A stretch of 64,000 bases of DNA from contig NZ_CP104285.1 in assembly GCF_025244905.1 (NCBI RefSeq), forward strand, positions 62,001 through 126,000, read 5' to 3'. Positions within the stretch are counted from its first letter, which is position 1. Every line of letters begins with the position of its first letter. Positions 24,575 through 35,101 of this stretch are shown in pieces. Made by a program: the position numbers and the translations under genes. The notes under the pieces are model-generated. The model saw nothing but the letters and a program-made list of their open reading frames with translations. It was not told the DNA's origin and did no database searches. The stretch comes from Enterobacter mori (GTDB lineage: Bacteria; Pseudomonadota; Gammaproteobacteria; Enterobacterales; Enterobacteriaceae).

Positions 24575-25966
24575 ATGAGCGAAGTATTGTCAGTAAAAGA
24601 GAAGATTGGCTACGGCATGGGAGACGCCGCCAGCCACATCATTTTTGATAACGTTATGTTGTACATGATGTTTTTCTACACCGATATCTTCGGCATTCCC
24701 GCCGGGTTTGTCGGCACCATGTTCCTGCTGGCGCGCGCGCTGGATGCGATCTCCGACCCGTGCATGGGGCTGATTGCCGACCGCACCCGCAGCCGCTGGG
24801 GCAAGTTCCGTCCGTGGATTTTGTTTGGTGCCATCCCGTTCGGTATCGTCTGCGTGCTGGCCTACACCACGCCGGACCTTAGCCTCAACGGCAAAATGGT
24901 TTACGCCGCCATTACCTACACCCTGCTGACCCTGCTCTATACCGTGGTCAATATCCCCTACTGCGCGCTCGGCGGCGTGATCACCAACGACCCGACGCAG
25001 CGTATCTCCCTCCAGTCCTGGCGCTTCGTGCTGGCGACGGCGGGCGGCATGCTCTCCACGGTGCTGATGATGCCGCTGGTGAACCTGATTGGTGGCGACG
25101 ATAAAGCGTTCGGTTTCCAGGGCGGGATCGCCGTGCTGTCGGTGGTTGCGTTCCTGATGCTGGCGTTCTGCTTCTTCACCACCAAAGAGCGCATCCTGGT
25201 ACCGCCGAGCACGACCTCCATGCGTGAAGATCTGCGTGATATCTGGCAAAACGACCAGTGGCGCATCGTGGGCGTGCTCACCATCCTCAACATCCTCGCC
25301 GTCTGCGTGCGCGGCGGCGCGATGATGTACTACTGCACCTGGATCATGGGCTCGCCGGAGGTGTTCGTCGCCTTCCTCACCACCTACTGCGTCGGCAACC
25401 TGATTGGCTCCGCGCTGGCAAAACCGCTTACCGACTGGAAGTGCAAGGTCAGCATCTTCTGGTGGACTAACGCCGCGCTGGCGGTGGTCAGCGTGGCGAT
25501 GTTCTTCGTGCCGATGCACGCCACCGTGCTGATGTTCGCCTTTATCTTCGTCATCGGCGTGCTGCACCAGCTGGTGACGCCAATTCAGTGGGTGATGATG
25601 TCCGATACCGTCGACTACGGCGAATGGACCAACGGCAAACGCCTGACCGGCATCAGCTTTGCGGGCACGCTGTTCGTGCTGAAGCTCGGCCTGGCGCTGG
25701 GCGGGGCGATGATCGGCTGGATGCTGGCAGGCGGCGGCTACGATGCGGCAGCCAAAACCCAGAACAGCGCGACCATCAGCATCATTATCGGCCTGTTTAC
25801 CCTGGCCCCGGCGGTCTGCTACGTGCTGAGCGCAATTATCGCCAAACGCTACTACACGCTGAAAACCCCTTTCCTGACCAAAATCCTGGGCGAGCTGGCG
25901 CAGGGCGCGCGCCGCAATCAGCAGGAGTTTGAAAACCTGCCGGTCAGCAAAGAATTACAGAACTAA
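24575..25966 (+). CDS. yicJ: YicJ, GPH-family sugar (alpha-xyloside) symporter
   Basis: A 463-residue inner-membrane transporter of the glycoside-pentoside-hexuronide:cation symporter family. The opening VKEKIGYGMGDAASHIIFDN and RALDAISDPCMGLIADRTRSRWGKFRPW are signature family stretches, and the whole protein is nearly the same as E. coli YicJ. Twelve membrane segments are expected. It probably imports alpha-xylosides such as isoprimeverose together with H+ or Na+. yicI follows 12 bases later, forming the yicJI operon. The upstream region contains no gene except selC. Confidence 0.95.
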   Translation: MSEVLSVKEKIGYGMGDAASHIIFDNVMLYMMFFYTDIFGIPAGFVGTMFLLARALDAISDPCMGLIADRTRSRWGKFRPWILFGAIPFGIVCVLAYTTPDLSLNGKMVYAAITYTLLTLLYTVVNIPYCALGGVITNDPTQRISLQSWRFVLATAGGMLSTVLMMPLVNLIGGDDKAFGFQGGIAVLSVVAFLMLAFCFFTTKERILVPPSTTSMREDLRDIWQNDQWRIVGVLTILNILAVCVRGGAMMYYCTWIMGSPEVFVAFLTTYCVGNLIGSALAKPLTDWKCKVSIFWWTNAALAVVSVAMFFVPMHATVLMFAFIFVIGVLHQLVTPIQWVMMSDTVDYGEWTNGKRLTGISFAGTLFVLKLGLALGGAMIGWMLAGGGYDAAAKTQNSATISIIIGLFTLAPAVCYVLSAIIAKRYYTLKTPFLTKILGELAQGARRNQQEFENLPVSKELQN

Positions 25967-25978
25967 GAGGACGAGAGT

Positions 25979-28297
25979 ATGAAAATCAGTGATGGAAATT
26001 GGCTTATTCAGCCGGGCCTGAACGTGACCTATCCGGTGCAGGTGTTCGACGTGGAGCAGCAGGGCAATGACCTGGTGGTGTACGTCGCGCCGCGCGACGT
26101 GCGCGAACGCACCTGGCAGCTCGACACGTTGATGTTCACGGTGCGCCTGTTTGCCCCGCAGGAAGGGATTGTCGGGGTGCGCATCGAGCACTTCCAGGGC
26201 GCGCTGAACAACGGTCCGCACTATCCGCTGAACGTTCTGAAAGACGTGAAGGTTGAGATTGAAAACAACGCCGATTTTGCCGAGCTGAAAAGCGGCAGCG
26301 TCAGCGTGCGCGTCACCAAAGGCGAGTTCTGGGCGCTGGATTTCCTGCGCAACGGCCAGCGCATTACCGGCAGCCAGCTGAAAAACAACGGCTACGTGCA
26401 GGACAGCAATGCCGATCGCAACTATGTGTTTGAACGTCTGGATCTGGGCGTGGGGGAGACGGTCTACGGCCTGGGCGAGCGCTTCACCGCGCTGGTGCGC
26501 AACGGCCAGACGGTCGAGACCTGGAACCGCGACGGCGGCACCAGCACCGAGCAATCCTACAAAAACATCCCGTTCTACCTGACCAACCGCGGCTACGGCG
26601 TGCTGGTGAATCATCCGGAAAACGTCTCGTTTGAAGTCGGCTCTGAGAAAGTCTCTAAGGTGCAGTTCAGCGTGGAAGGGGAATATCTGGAGTACTTCGT
26701 GATCGACGGCCCGACGCCGAAAGAAGTGCTCAACCGCTACACGCGGTTCACCGGCCGTCCGGCGCTGCCGCCTGCCTGGTCATTCGGACTGTGGCTCACC
26801 ACCTCGTTCACCACCAACTACGACGAAGCGACGGTTAACAGCTTTATCGACGGTATGGCCGAGCGCGACCTGCCGCTGCATGTTTTCCACTTTGATTGCT
26901 TCTGGATGAAGGCCTTCCAGTGGTGCGACTTCGAGTGGGACCCGGTGACCTTCCCGGATCCGGAAGGGATGATCCGCCGCCTGAAGGAGAAAGGGCTGAA
27001 GGTCTGCGTGTGGATCAACCCGTACATCGGCCAGAAATCCCCGATTTTCCAGGAGCTGAAAGAGAAGGGCTACCTGCTCAAGCGCCCGGACGGCTCCCTG
27101 TGGCAGTGGGACAAATGGCAGCCGGGGCTGGCGATTTACGACTTCACCAACCCGGAAGCGTGCCGGTGGTATGCCGACAAGCTGAAAGGCCTGGTCGATA
27201 TCGGCGTCGACTGCTTCAAGACCGACTTCGGCGAGCGTATCCCGACGGACGTGCAGTGGTTTGACGGGTCCGATCCGCAGAAGATGCACAACCACTACGC
27301 CTACATCTATAACGAACTGGTGTGGAACGTGCTGAAAGAGACGGTGGGGGAGGAAGAGGCGGTGCTGTTCGCCCGCTCCGCGTCCGTCGGTGCGCAGCAG
27401 TTCCCGGTGCACTGGGGCGGCGACTGCTACGCCAACTATGAATCCATGGCCGAAAGCCTGCGCGGCGGGCTGTCGATTGGCCTGTCTGGCTTCGGGTTCT
27501 GGAGCCACGATATCGGCGGGTTCGAAAACACCGCCCCCGCGCACGTCTACAAGCGCTGGTGCGCGTTCGGGCTGTTCTCCAGCCACAGCCGCCTGCACGG
27601 GAGCAAATCCTACCGCGTGCCGTGGGCGTACGATGACGAGTCCTGCGACGTGGTGCGCCACTTTACGCAGTTGAAATGCCAGCTGATGCCGTACCTGTAC
27701 CGTCAGGCGGCGATGGCTCGCGAGTGCGGCACGCCGATGCTGCGCGCGATGATGCTGGAGTTCCCGGACGATCCGGCGTGCGATTATCTTGACCGTCAGT
27801 ACATGCTGGGGGACGCGTTAATGGTGGCGCCAGTGTTCTCTGAGGCGGGGGACGTGCAGTTCTACCTGCCGGAAGGCCGCTGGACGCACCTGTGGCACAA
27901 CGACAAAATCCAGGGCAGCCGCTGGCATAAGCAGCAGCACGATTTCCTGAGCCTGCCGGTCTACGTGCGCGACAACACGCTGCTGGCGCTGGGCAACAAT
28001 AACCAGAAGCCGGACTACGCGTGGCACGAGGGGACGGCCTTCCAGCTGTTTAACCTGGAGGATGGCGCAACGGCGGTGAGCGACGTGCCTGCGGCGGACG
28101 GCTCCGTGGCGTTTACGCTGAAGGCGTCACGTCGGGGCGACATCGTGACCTTTACCGGCGCGGGAGACGCGCAAAACTGGTCGGTGTGCTTGCGCAACGT
28201 GCAGAAGGTGAGCGGTGTGAAGGGGGGGTCACACGCGGGCAGTGAGTGGGGTGTGGTGGTGAAAGCGGAGGGGAATGAGGTGGTGGTTCAGTTCTGA
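25979..28297 (+). CDS. yicI: YicI, alpha-xylosidase (GH31)
   Basis: At 772 residues it has the same length as E. coli YicI. The nucleophile Asp lies in [11 protein letters not shown] near residue 416 and the acid/base Asp in [13 protein letters not shown] near 482. The N-terminal beta domain, the (beta/alpha)8 barrel and the C-terminal beta domains are all complete. This cytosolic hexameric enzyme releases xylose from alpha-xylosides such as isoprimeverose. It is coupled to the transporter gene yicJ. A G7 run near the 3' end (around 28224-28230) does not break the frame. A REP element follows. Confidence 0.96.
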   Translation: MKISDGNWLIQPGLNVTYPVQVFDVEQQGNDLVVYVAPRDVRERTWQLDTLMFTVRLFAPQEGIVGVRIEHFQGALNNGPHYPLNVLKDVKVEIENNADFAELKSGSVSVRVTKGEFWALDFLRNGQRITGSQLKNNGYVQDSNADRNYVFERLDLGVGETVYGLGERFTALVRNGQTVETWNRDGGTSTEQSYKNIPFYLTNRGYGVLVNHPENVSFEVGSEKVSKVQFSVEGEYLEYFVIDGPTPKEVLNRYTRFTGRPALPPAWSFGLWLTTSFTTNYDEATVNSFIDGMAERDLPLHVFHFDCFWMKAFQWCDFEWDPVTFPDPEGMIRRLKEKGLKVCVWINPYIGQKSPIFQELKEKGYLLKRPDGSLWQWDKWQPGLAIYDFTNPEACRWYADKLKGLVDIGVDCFKTDFGERIPTDVQWFDGSDPQKMHNHYAYIYNELVWNVLKETVGEEEAVLFARSASVGAQQFPVHWGGDCYANYESMAESLRGGLSIGLSGFGFWSHDIGGFENTAPAHVYKRWCAFGLFSSHSRLHGSKSYRVPWAYDDESCDVVRHFTQLKCQLMPYLYRQAAMARECGTPMLRAMMLEFPDDPACDYLDRQYMLGDALMVAPVFSEAGDVQFYLPEGRWTHLWHNDKIQGSRWHKQQHDFLSLPVYVRDNTLLALGNNNQKPDYAWHEGTAFQLFNLEDGATAVSDVPAADGSVAFTLKASRRGDIVTFTGAGDAQNWSVCLRNVQKVSGVKGGSHAGSEWGVVVKAEGNEVVVQF

Positions 28298-28307
28298 GGT
28301 GGAAAAT

Positions 28308-28377
28308 GCCCGGTGGCGCTTCGCTTACCGGGCCTACATTGGATCGTAGGCCGGGTAAGGCATAGCCGCCACCCGGC
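28308..28377. repeat. REP/BIME element between convergent yicI and yicH
   Basis: GCCCGGTGGCGCTTCGCTTA begins the first unit and GCCGCCACCCGGC ends the inverted second unit. The pair is separated by TTGGATC. It would form a strong cruciform or a bidirectional mRNA-end hairpin between convergent genes. Confidence 0.88.
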
Positions 28378-28380
28378 TAT

Positions 28381-30075
28381 TTACTGTGCCGGAGCCACCG
28401 TCGACACCACCCCGCCCGTCATCGTCTGCTGCACCTGCTGTTTATCCATATTCACCGCGTTCAGCTTGCCGTTCACCGTCGGCTTAAGCGGGGTATTCGC
28501 CTGCACGCTGCCGCTGGCGGTGAGCTGAACATTGCCGTCGCCTGCAATCGGCAGCGCAGGCCAGCCCCACTGCTGCAGCACGTTGAGCGGCATGCCGCGC
28601 CCGTTCAGGCTCACCGTGGTCTGCCGCTGTGGCAGCTGTGAAACCGTCGCCGTTGCTTCCAGAATACCTTTCTCGGTAAAGGCGCTCAGGTCGGTAATGT
28701 TCACCGTGGCGGCGTTCGCATTCAGCGCCAGCGACGGACGGCGCACGTCCACGCGGTTAAAGGTCGCGGCCGCACCGTTCAATGTTGCACTGCCGCCCCA
28801 GACGCCCCACTGGCGGTCTTTCGCCAGCTGCAGGTTTGCGCCATAGCCGTCCAGAGAGGTGATCTGCCATGGGAAGGTGGGATCGATGTCGATCACCAGA
28901 TTGCGGCTCAGGCCGAATTTTTTTAGCGTCACGCTGTTCAGCCATTCCGGCAGGGGATCCATCCACAGCGTTTTCCAGTTTTCAGGCAAGGTGTATTCCA
29001 GCCCGGCGATGGCGGCATCATCCAGCACCAGCGCTTTGCCGTCGCGCAGCCAGTTGCCGGAGGTGCGAACCATGCCGCCTTCCCAGCGGGAGGTGAACTG
29101 GCGCAGTGCGATACCCTGCGGGGAGAATTCCGCGTTCAGGATCGGGTCGAACAGATGCAGCGATCCGTAGATAAACTCGCTGGCGTTCATGGACAAACGC
29201 CCCTCCTGGCTCTGCCAGTCGCCTTTGCTGAGCGTCAGGTTACGCAGGCTCAAATCAAGGTCCGTCACCGCCCAGTCCGGCCCCTGCAGGCGCGCGTCGG
29301 TTACTTCCAGCCGACCAATCTGCAGGGAAGGGAGCGTGGTGATGGGAGCAAAGAAATCCATCAGCGATTTATCACTTTGCAGGCGGATCTCATTCAGACG
29401 CATGCTGTCGATAATCCAGCTGCCGTCAGCGTTACGCAGGGCGGAGCCGGTGAGCGAGCCGCGCGCCATATCCGCGCCAATGGTGCTCAGCACCACCTCT
29501 TGTCCGTTGAGCTGCCCCTGAATCAGGACGTTGCTGGCCGGGACGCCGTTCAGGGTGAGCGAGCCTGCACTCATCTGGATCTGCGCGTTTTTGCCCAGCA
29601 CGTTGCCCGCCTCAGGCTGCCACGGGCTGACGCCGCCCGTGACTTTCTGCGCGCTCAGGTCCCATTCGGTATTCGGGCTGTTAAAGGCCATGTTATTTAG
29701 CTGCAAGCGGTCCGCCTGGAAAGGCAGCGGCGCGGTTTGCGGAGAGAGGTTCAGCGTGCCATCAAAGAGGGTGATGGTATCCATATGCAGCGGATCGGTT
29801 ACCTGACGGCTGCTTAAACCGATATCGACTTTTTTGGCCACCAGGGTGGCGGGTTTGCCGTCACGACCAAAGGTGACATTTTCCAGAATGAGGTGAGAAG
29901 GGGATGAAAAGCGGTGATCCATCAGGTCAAAGTTGAGTTCGTAATCGGTATTGACCGTAACCCAATTGCTCACCTGCGACGCGCCCCAGCGGGTCTGGAG
30001 CAAAATATAGAATGCCAGCACCACCACAAGCAGAGCTAACAGAAGATAGATGATCAGCTTTCCAATAAATTTCAT
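28381..30075 (-). CDS. yicH: YicH, AsmA-family inner-membrane protein
   Basis: A 564-residue protein starting at ATG 30075 after GGAAG. The N-terminus MKFIGKLIIYLLLALLVVVL is a single membrane anchor; the rest is a periplasmic, strand-rich AsmA-like domain with repeating short beta units. AsmA-like proteins are thought to help carry phospholipids to the outer membrane; YicH's own role is less clear. Length agrees with E. coli YicH (569). It is convergent with yicI and lies 119 bases before the xanP stop on the upstream side. Confidence 0.93.
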   Translation of the reverse strand: MKFIGKLIIYLLLALLVVVLAFYILLQTRWGASQVSNWVTVNTDYELNFDLMDHRFSSPSHLILENVTFGRDGKPATLVAKKVDIGLSSRQVTDPLHMDTITLFDGTLNLSPQTAPLPFQADRLQLNNMAFNSPNTEWDLSAQKVTGGVSPWQPEAGNVLGKNAQIQMSAGSLTLNGVPASNVLIQGQLNGQEVVLSTIGADMARGSLTGSALRNADGSWIIDSMRLNEIRLQSDKSLMDFFAPITTLPSLQIGRLEVTDARLQGPDWAVTDLDLSLRNLTLSKGDWQSQEGRLSMNASEFIYGSLHLFDPILNAEFSPQGIALRQFTSRWEGGMVRTSGNWLRDGKALVLDDAAIAGLEYTLPENWKTLWMDPLPEWLNSVTLKKFGLSRNLVIDIDPTFPWQITSLDGYGANLQLAKDRQWGVWGGSATLNGAAATFNRVDVRRPSLALNANAATVNITDLSAFTEKGILEATATVSQLPQRQTTVSLNGRGMPLNVLQQWGWPALPIAGDGNVQLTASGSVQANTPLKPTVNGKLNAVNMDKQQVQQTMTGGVVSTVAPAQ

Positions 30076-30194
30076 GGTCTTCCATCCCGCAAAACGCACA
30101 TAAAGGAGTTATGCACGATTTATGCGCAATGCTCAAGGCGGGAATGGTGTAAAGAGATGTCACGGCAGGCCTTGACTGCCTGCCGTGAAGGGGA

Positions 30195-31586
30195 TCAGTT
30201 CTTTTCAGGCGGGAAAACGAGGTTCAGCACGATAGCGGTGATACCGCCCGCGGCAATGCCGGAAGAGAGCAGGTTTTTCACCCAGTCAGGCGCAAACTGC
30301 AGGATCAGCGGCTGCTGGGAAACACCCAGACCGACGGCCAGCGACAGGGCGATAATCATGATCGCGCGGCGGTTCAGCGGCTCGCGGGAGACGATACGCA
30401 CGCCGGAGGCCGCGATGGTGCCAAACATCACCAGGGTTGCGCCGCCAAGTACCGGTTCAGGGATGTGCTGCACAAAGCCGCTCACTGCCGGGAACAGGCC
30501 GAGGACGATCAGCATCAGCGCCACCACAAAACCGACGTAGCGGCTGGCTACGCCGGTCAGCTGGATCACGCCGTTGTTCTGACCGAAGCAGGAGTTCGGG
30601 AAGGTGTTGAATACGGCAGAGACAAACGAGTTCAGGCCGTTCGCCAGCACGCCGCCTTTCAGGCGCTTCATGTACAGCGGGCCGGACACCGGCTGCTCGG
30701 AGACGTCCGAGGTAGCAGTGATGTCACCGATGGTTTCCAGAGAGGTGATCATAAAGACCAGCATCAGCGGCAGCAGCAGGCCCCAGTCAATGCCCAGTCC
30801 GTAGTACAGCGGCGTTGGCACGGTGATCAGCGCGCTGTTGGTCGGCGCGGTGTTCTCCGGCAGCATGCCCAGCGCCCACGCCAGCAGATAACCCGCCGCC
30901 ATGGCGATCACCAGCGAGGCCACGCGCAGGTATGGGTTACGCTGACGGTTAAGCAGAATAATGATCGCCAGCACCACGCCCGCCAGCAGCAGGTTTTTCG
31001 GCGCGCCGAAGGTGTGGTCGCTCATTGCCGCATATCCGCCGCCGATGGACGTCAGGCCCACCTGAATTAGCGACAGGCCGATGATCATGACGACCACGCC
31101 GGAAACCAGCGGGGTAATGACGCGACGCGCCAGGTGCAGAACGCGGGAGATCACCATCTCCGTACAGCTGGCCAGCATCAGCGTGCCGAACAGTGCCGCC
31201 ATCATGGTCGGGACATCCGCCCCGCCGGTTTTCAGCGCCGTACCGCCCATGATCAGCGGTGCCACGAAGTTAAAGCTGGTGCCCTGAATCGACAATAATC
31301 CCGACCCCACCGGACCCCAGGCTTTAATTTGAATAATCGAGGCCACGCCGGAGGCGAAGAGAGACATGCTGATAATGTGCTGCGTGTCCTGCGCCGGTAA
31401 ACCGAGCGCCTGGCAGATCAGCAGCGCCGGGGTGATCACCGCAACAAACATCGCCAGAAGATGCTGGCAGGCGGCGAAAAGCGTTTGCGGCAGCGGCGGT
31501 CGATCTTCAAGGCGGTAAATCAGTTCGCTATTTTGCTTCTGCGCAATCGGTTGCGCATCAGGCGACTCTACGGTGTTAACGGACAT
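30195..31586 (-). CDS. xanP: XanP, xanthine:H+ symporter (NCS2/NAT family)
   Basis: A 463-residue inner-membrane purine transporter starting at ATG 31586 (MSVNTVES). It is almost the same as E. coli XanP (YicE), with the NAT signature region [17 protein letters not shown] and the conserved [18 protein letters not shown] in helix 8. It takes up xanthine with high affinity. Fourteen membrane segments are expected. A near-match to the PurR box lies about 55 bases upstream, suggesting purine repression. It is divergent from gltS. Confidence 0.96.
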   Translation of the reverse strand: MSVNTVESPDAQPIAQKQNSELIYRLEDRPPLPQTLFAACQHLLAMFVAVITPALLICQALGLPAQDTQHIISMSLFASGVASIIQIKAWGPVGSGLLSIQGTSFNFVAPLIMGGTALKTGGADVPTMMAALFGTLMLASCTEMVISRVLHLARRVITPLVSGVVVMIIGLSLIQVGLTSIGGGYAAMSDHTFGAPKNLLLAGVVLAIIILLNRQRNPYLRVASLVIAMAAGYLLAWALGMLPENTAPTNSALITVPTPLYYGLGIDWGLLLPLMLVFMITSLETIGDITATSDVSEQPVSGPLYMKRLKGGVLANGLNSFVSAVFNTFPNSCFGQNNGVIQLTGVASRYVGFVVALMLIVLGLFPAVSGFVQHIPEPVLGGATLVMFGTIAASGVRIVSREPLNRRAIMIIALSLAVGLGVSQQPLILQFAPDWVKNLLSSGIAAGGITAIVLNLVFPPEKN

Positions 31587-31640
31587 CGGCGACAATCCCA
31601 CGGTGGAAAAGCGGGCATTTTATCTGACCACCTGGTAAAA

Positions 31641-31652
31641 GCAAACGATTGC
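31641..31652. promoter_or_regulatory. PurR-box candidate between xanP and gltS
   Basis: GCAAACGATTGC differs by one base from the palindromic PurR core GCAAACGTTTGC. It lies about 55 bases upstream of xanP, a purine transporter gene, which makes PurR control plausible. Confidence 0.5.
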
Positions 31653-31811
31653 CAGCAAAAAAAGGGAAGAAAATCTGCCGCTGTGCGCAGGTTTTCTACA
31701 ACGCATCGGGAAAAAAAATTACACTTTTTGCGCCGGGAGCTCATGAAGAGCGCAAACCGGCCCAGGATAACGCCGCGTGTGTATGGAACACGCGCAAAAC
31801 AGGAGCCTTCT

Positions 31812-33014
31812 ATGATTCATCTCGATACGTTGTCGACACTTGTTGCCGCAACGCTGGTCTTACTGCTTGGCCGTAAGCTGGTACATAGCGTTTCCCTTCT
31901 GAAGAAATACACCATTCCTGAACCTGTCGCCGGTGGCCTGCTGGTGGCGCTGGCCCTGCTGATTCTGAAAAAAAGCATGGGCTGGGAAATCGATTTTGAT
32001 ATGTCCCTGAAAGACCCGCTGATGCTGGCCTTCTTTGCCACCATCGGCCTGAATGCCAACCTGGCGAGCCTGCGGGCGGGCGGTAAAGTGCTCGGCGTAT
32101 TTCTGATTGTGGTGGTGGGGCTGCTGCTGATGCAAAACGCCATCGGCATCGGGATGGCGACGCTGCTGGGGCTGGATCCGCTGATGGGGCTGCTGGCGGG
32201 GTCGATTACTCTGTCAGGCGGTCACGGTACCGGGGCCGCGTGGAGCAAGCTGTTCATCGAGCGCTACGGGTTTGAAAACGCGACGGAGGTGGCGATGGCC
32301 TGTGCGACCTTTGGTCTGGTGCTGGGTGGCCTGATTGGCGGCCCGGTGGCGCGGTATCTGGTTAAGCACTCCACCACGCCGAACGGCAGGCCTGACGATG
32401 AGCTGGTGCCGACCGCGTTCGAAAAGCCGGACGTCGGGCGCAGTATTACCTCGCTGGTGCTGATTGAAACCATTGCGATGATCGCCATCTGCCTGACCGT
32501 GGGCAAAGTGGTTGCGCAATGGCTGGCGGGGTCCGCGTTTGAACTGCCGACATTTGTTTGCGTGCTGTTTATCGGGGTGATCCTGAGCAACGGTCTGGCG
32601 CTGATGGGCTTCTACCGCGTGTTTGAACGGGCGGTATCGGTGCTTGGAAACGTCTGCCTGTCGCTGTTCCTGGCGATGGCGCTGATGAGCCTCAAACTGT
32701 GGGAGCTGGCCTCGCTGGCGCTGCCGATGGTGGCGATACTGGCGGTGCAGGCGCTGTTTATGGCGCTGTACGCCATGTTCGTGACCTGGCGCATGATGGG
32801 CAAAAACTACGATGCTGCGGTGCTGGCGGCGGGTCACTGCGGGTTTGGTCTGGGGGCTACCCCAACGGCTATCGCCAACATGCAGGCGATCACCGAACGG
32901 TTCGGGCCATCGCACATGGCGTTTCTGGTGGTACCGATGGTTGGCGCATTCTTCATTGATATCGTCAACGCGCTGGTGATTAAGCTGTACCTGATGCTGC
33001 CGATGTTTGCCTGA
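31812..33014 (+). CDS. gltS: GltS, sodium/glutamate symporter
   Basis: A 400-residue inner-membrane transporter from ATG 31812, with AGGAG six bases upstream. It has two inverted halves: LKKYTIPEPVAGGLLVALALL and SITLSGGHGTGAAWSKLF in the first, and AAGHCGFGLGATPTAIANMQ in the second. These glycine-rich re-entrant loops bind glutamate and Na+. It imports glutamate by Na+ symport. Its stop is two bases from the end of the convergent recG gene, so no terminator space exists between them. Confidence 0.96.
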   Translation: MIHLDTLSTLVAATLVLLLGRKLVHSVSLLKKYTIPEPVAGGLLVALALLILKKSMGWEIDFDMSLKDPLMLAFFATIGLNANLASLRAGGKVLGVFLIVVVGLLLMQNAIGIGMATLLGLDPLMGLLAGSITLSGGHGTGAAWSKLFIERYGFENATEVAMACATFGLVLGGLIGGPVARYLVKHSTTPNGRPDDELVPTAFEKPDVGRSITSLVLIETIAMIAICLTVGKVVAQWLAGSAFELPTFVCVLFIGVILSNGLALMGFYRVFERAVSVLGNVCLSLFLAMALMSLKLWELASLALPMVAILAVQALFMALYAMFVTWRMMGKNYDAAVLAAGHCGFGLGATPTAIANMQAITERFGPSHMAFLVVPMVGAFFIDIVNALVIKLYLMLPMFA

Positions 33015-33016
33015 AA

Positions 33017-35098
33017 TCAGGCGTTGGAATACCGCTCGGTTTCCGGCATCCAGCGCTCAATTAACGCTGCCGCCTGTTCGGGGTAGCGTTCATGAATATG
33101 GCGTGCGAGGCGTTGAACTTCGGGGATCATAGCCTGATCGCGCAGCAAATCCGCCACTTTGAATTCCGCGTTCCCCGTCTGACGCGTACCCAGCAGTTCT
33201 CCCGGGCCGCGGATCTCCAGGTCTTTTTGCGCAATCACAAAACCGTCGTTGCTGTCGCGCAGTACCTGCAGACGCATCTGTGCGGTTTTTGAGAGCGGGG
33301 CTTTGTAGAGCAGTACGCAGTGGGACGCTACCGCGCCACGGCCAACGCGCCCGCGCAGCTGGTGGAGCTGGGCAAGGCCGAGACGCTCCGGGTTTTCGAT
33401 GATCATCAGGCTGGAATTCGGGACGTCCACGCCGACTTCGATCACCGTGGTGGCGATCAGCAGATGCAGATCACCCTGTTTGAACGACTGCATCACCGCC
33501 TGTTTTTCGGCGGGCTTCATGCGTCCATGAACCAGACCCACGTTCAGCTCCGGCAGCGCCAGCTTAAGCTCTTCCCACGTGGCTTCCGCAGCCTGTGCTT
33601 CCAGCAGTTCAGACTCTTCAATCAGCGTACAGACCCAGTAGGCCTGACGCCCTTCGTGGGTGCAGGCGTTGCGCACGCGGTCGATGATATCGCTGCGGCG
33701 CGTGTCAGGAATGGCGACCGTTGTGACCGGGGTACGGCCCGGCGGAAGTTCGTCGATGGTAGAGGTATCCAGATCGGCGTAGGCGGTCATCGCCAGAGTG
33801 CGCGGGATCGGCGTGGCGGTCATGATCAGCTGATGCGGGTGGAAACCCTGCTGCAGGCCTTTCTCCCACAGTGCCAGACGCTGATGCACGCCGAAGCGGT
33901 GCTGCTCGTCGATAATCACCAGCGCAAGGCCGTTAAACTGCACCTGCTCCTGGAAGATGGCGTGCGTGCCGACAATCATCTGCACCTGCCCGCTGGCAAT
34001 AGCTTCCTGCTGCGCAAGGCGTGCTTTGCCTTTTTGCTTCCCGGCAAGCCAGCCCACTTCAATCCCCAGCGGCGCGAACCAGGCGCGGAAATTGTTGGCG
34101 TGCTGTTCAGCCAGCAGTTCGGTCGGCGCCATCAGCGCCACCTGTTTACCGTGAGCAATCGCGCGCAGGGCAGCCAGCGCGGCAACCAGCGTTTTACCGG
34201 ACCCCACGTCACCCTGCACGAGGCGCATCATCGGCACGTCGAGCGCCATATCGCGTTCGATTTCGGCGGTGACGCGCGCCTGTGCGCCGGTGGGTTTAAA
34301 CGGCAGCGAGGCCAGCAGCTTATCTTTGAGTTCATCATTCTGGCTTAAGGGCTGGGCATGGAAACGCTGCGCGCCCGCGCGAAGCGCCAGCATGCTCAGG
34401 TTATGCGCCAGTAATTCCTCAAGGATAAGACGCCGTTGGGCGGGGTGTGTGCCACTTTCTAAATCGCTGAGCTGCAGCGTTGGCGGCGGGCGGTGCAGGG
34501 TGCGCAGCGCTTCGGGCAGGCTCATCATGCCCTGCGCCAGCTCGGGTGGCAGCAGCTCGGTAATGGCGCAGGTATCCAGCAGTTCCAGCGCCTGATCGGT
34601 AAGCTTACGCAGCGTCGCCTGCTTGATGCCTTCCGTCGTCGGGTAAACCGGGGTGAGCGTCTCCTGCAGCTCCGGCGTACTGAGATCGCCCTGCACGCGG
34701 TACTCGGGGTGGATCATCTCTGCGCCGTATTTCCCGCGTTTGGCTTCGCCATAGGCCAGCACCCTGCGGCCCGTCGCCAGGCTGTTTTTCATCGCCGCGC
34801 TGAAGTTGAAAAAACGCATGGTGAGAATGCCGGTACCGTCGCTGATCTGACAGGTCATCATTCGGCGTCCGCCGAAGGTGATGTTGCAGTTCAGGACTTC
34901 GCCTTCAACGGTGGCGTAAATGGCGGGAAGGAGATCGCCAATCTTATAGAGCTGGGTACGGTCTTCGTAACGCAGGGGGAGGTGAAGCAGGAGATCCTGC
35001 ACGGTGTGCAGGCCAATCTTAGCCAGCTTATTGCTTTGCGCCGCGCCCACGCCCGTCAGGCTGTTGAGCGGGATGGCATCCAGCAAGCGGCCTTTCAT
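33017..35098 (-). CDS. recG: RecG, ATP-dependent branched-DNA helicase
   Basis: At 693 residues it is identical in length to E. coli RecG. The N-terminal wedge domain (GVEA-like VEGEVLNCNITFGGRRMMTCQISDG) reads replication-fork branches. Walker A is GDVGSGKT near residue 296 and the Walker B/DEAD box is IIDEQHRFGV near 395; helicase motifs IV-VI follow, with QLRGRVGRG. RecG drives fork regression and Holliday-junction migration. It is the last gene of rpoZ-spoT-trmH-recG, three bases after trmH. An extra ATG at 35101 directly precedes the chosen start. Confidence 0.97.
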   Translation of the reverse strand: MKGRLLDAIPLNSLTGVGAAQSNKLAKIGLHTVQDLLLHLPLRYEDRTQLYKIGDLLPAIYATVEGEVLNCNITFGGRRMMTCQISDGTGILTMRFFNFSAAMKNSLATGRRVLAYGEAKRGKYGAEMIHPEYRVQGDLSTPELQETLTPVYPTTEGIKQATLRKLTDQALELLDTCAITELLPPELAQGMMSLPEALRTLHRPPPTLQLSDLESGTHPAQRRLILEELLAHNLSMLALRAGAQRFHAQPLSQNDELKDKLLASLPFKPTGAQARVTAEIERDMALDVPMMRLVQGDVGSGKTLVAALAALRAIAHGKQVALMAPTELLAEQHANNFRAWFAPLGIEVGWLAGKQKGKARLAQQEAIASGQVQMIVGTHAIFQEQVQFNGLALVIIDEQHRFGVHQRLALWEKGLQQGFHPHQLIMTATPIPRTLAMTAYADLDTSTIDELPPGRTPVTTVAIPDTRRSDIIDRVRNACTHEGRQAYWVCTLIEESELLEAQAAEATWEELKLALPELNVGLVHGRMKPAEKQAVMQSFKQGDLHLLIATTVIEVGVDVPNSSLMIIENPERLGLAQLHQLRGRVGRGAVASHCVLLYKAPLSKTAQMRLQVLRDSNDGFVIAQKDLEIRGPGELLGTRQTGNAEFKVADLLRDQAMIPEVQRLARHIHERYPEQAAALIERWMPETERYSNA

Positions 35099-35101
35099 CA
35101 C

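Noticed and set aside
24590..25567. Antisense frame across yicJ (325 codons)
   Set aside because: Its His/Gln/Arg-rich sequence without structure lies opposite a clear transporter gene.
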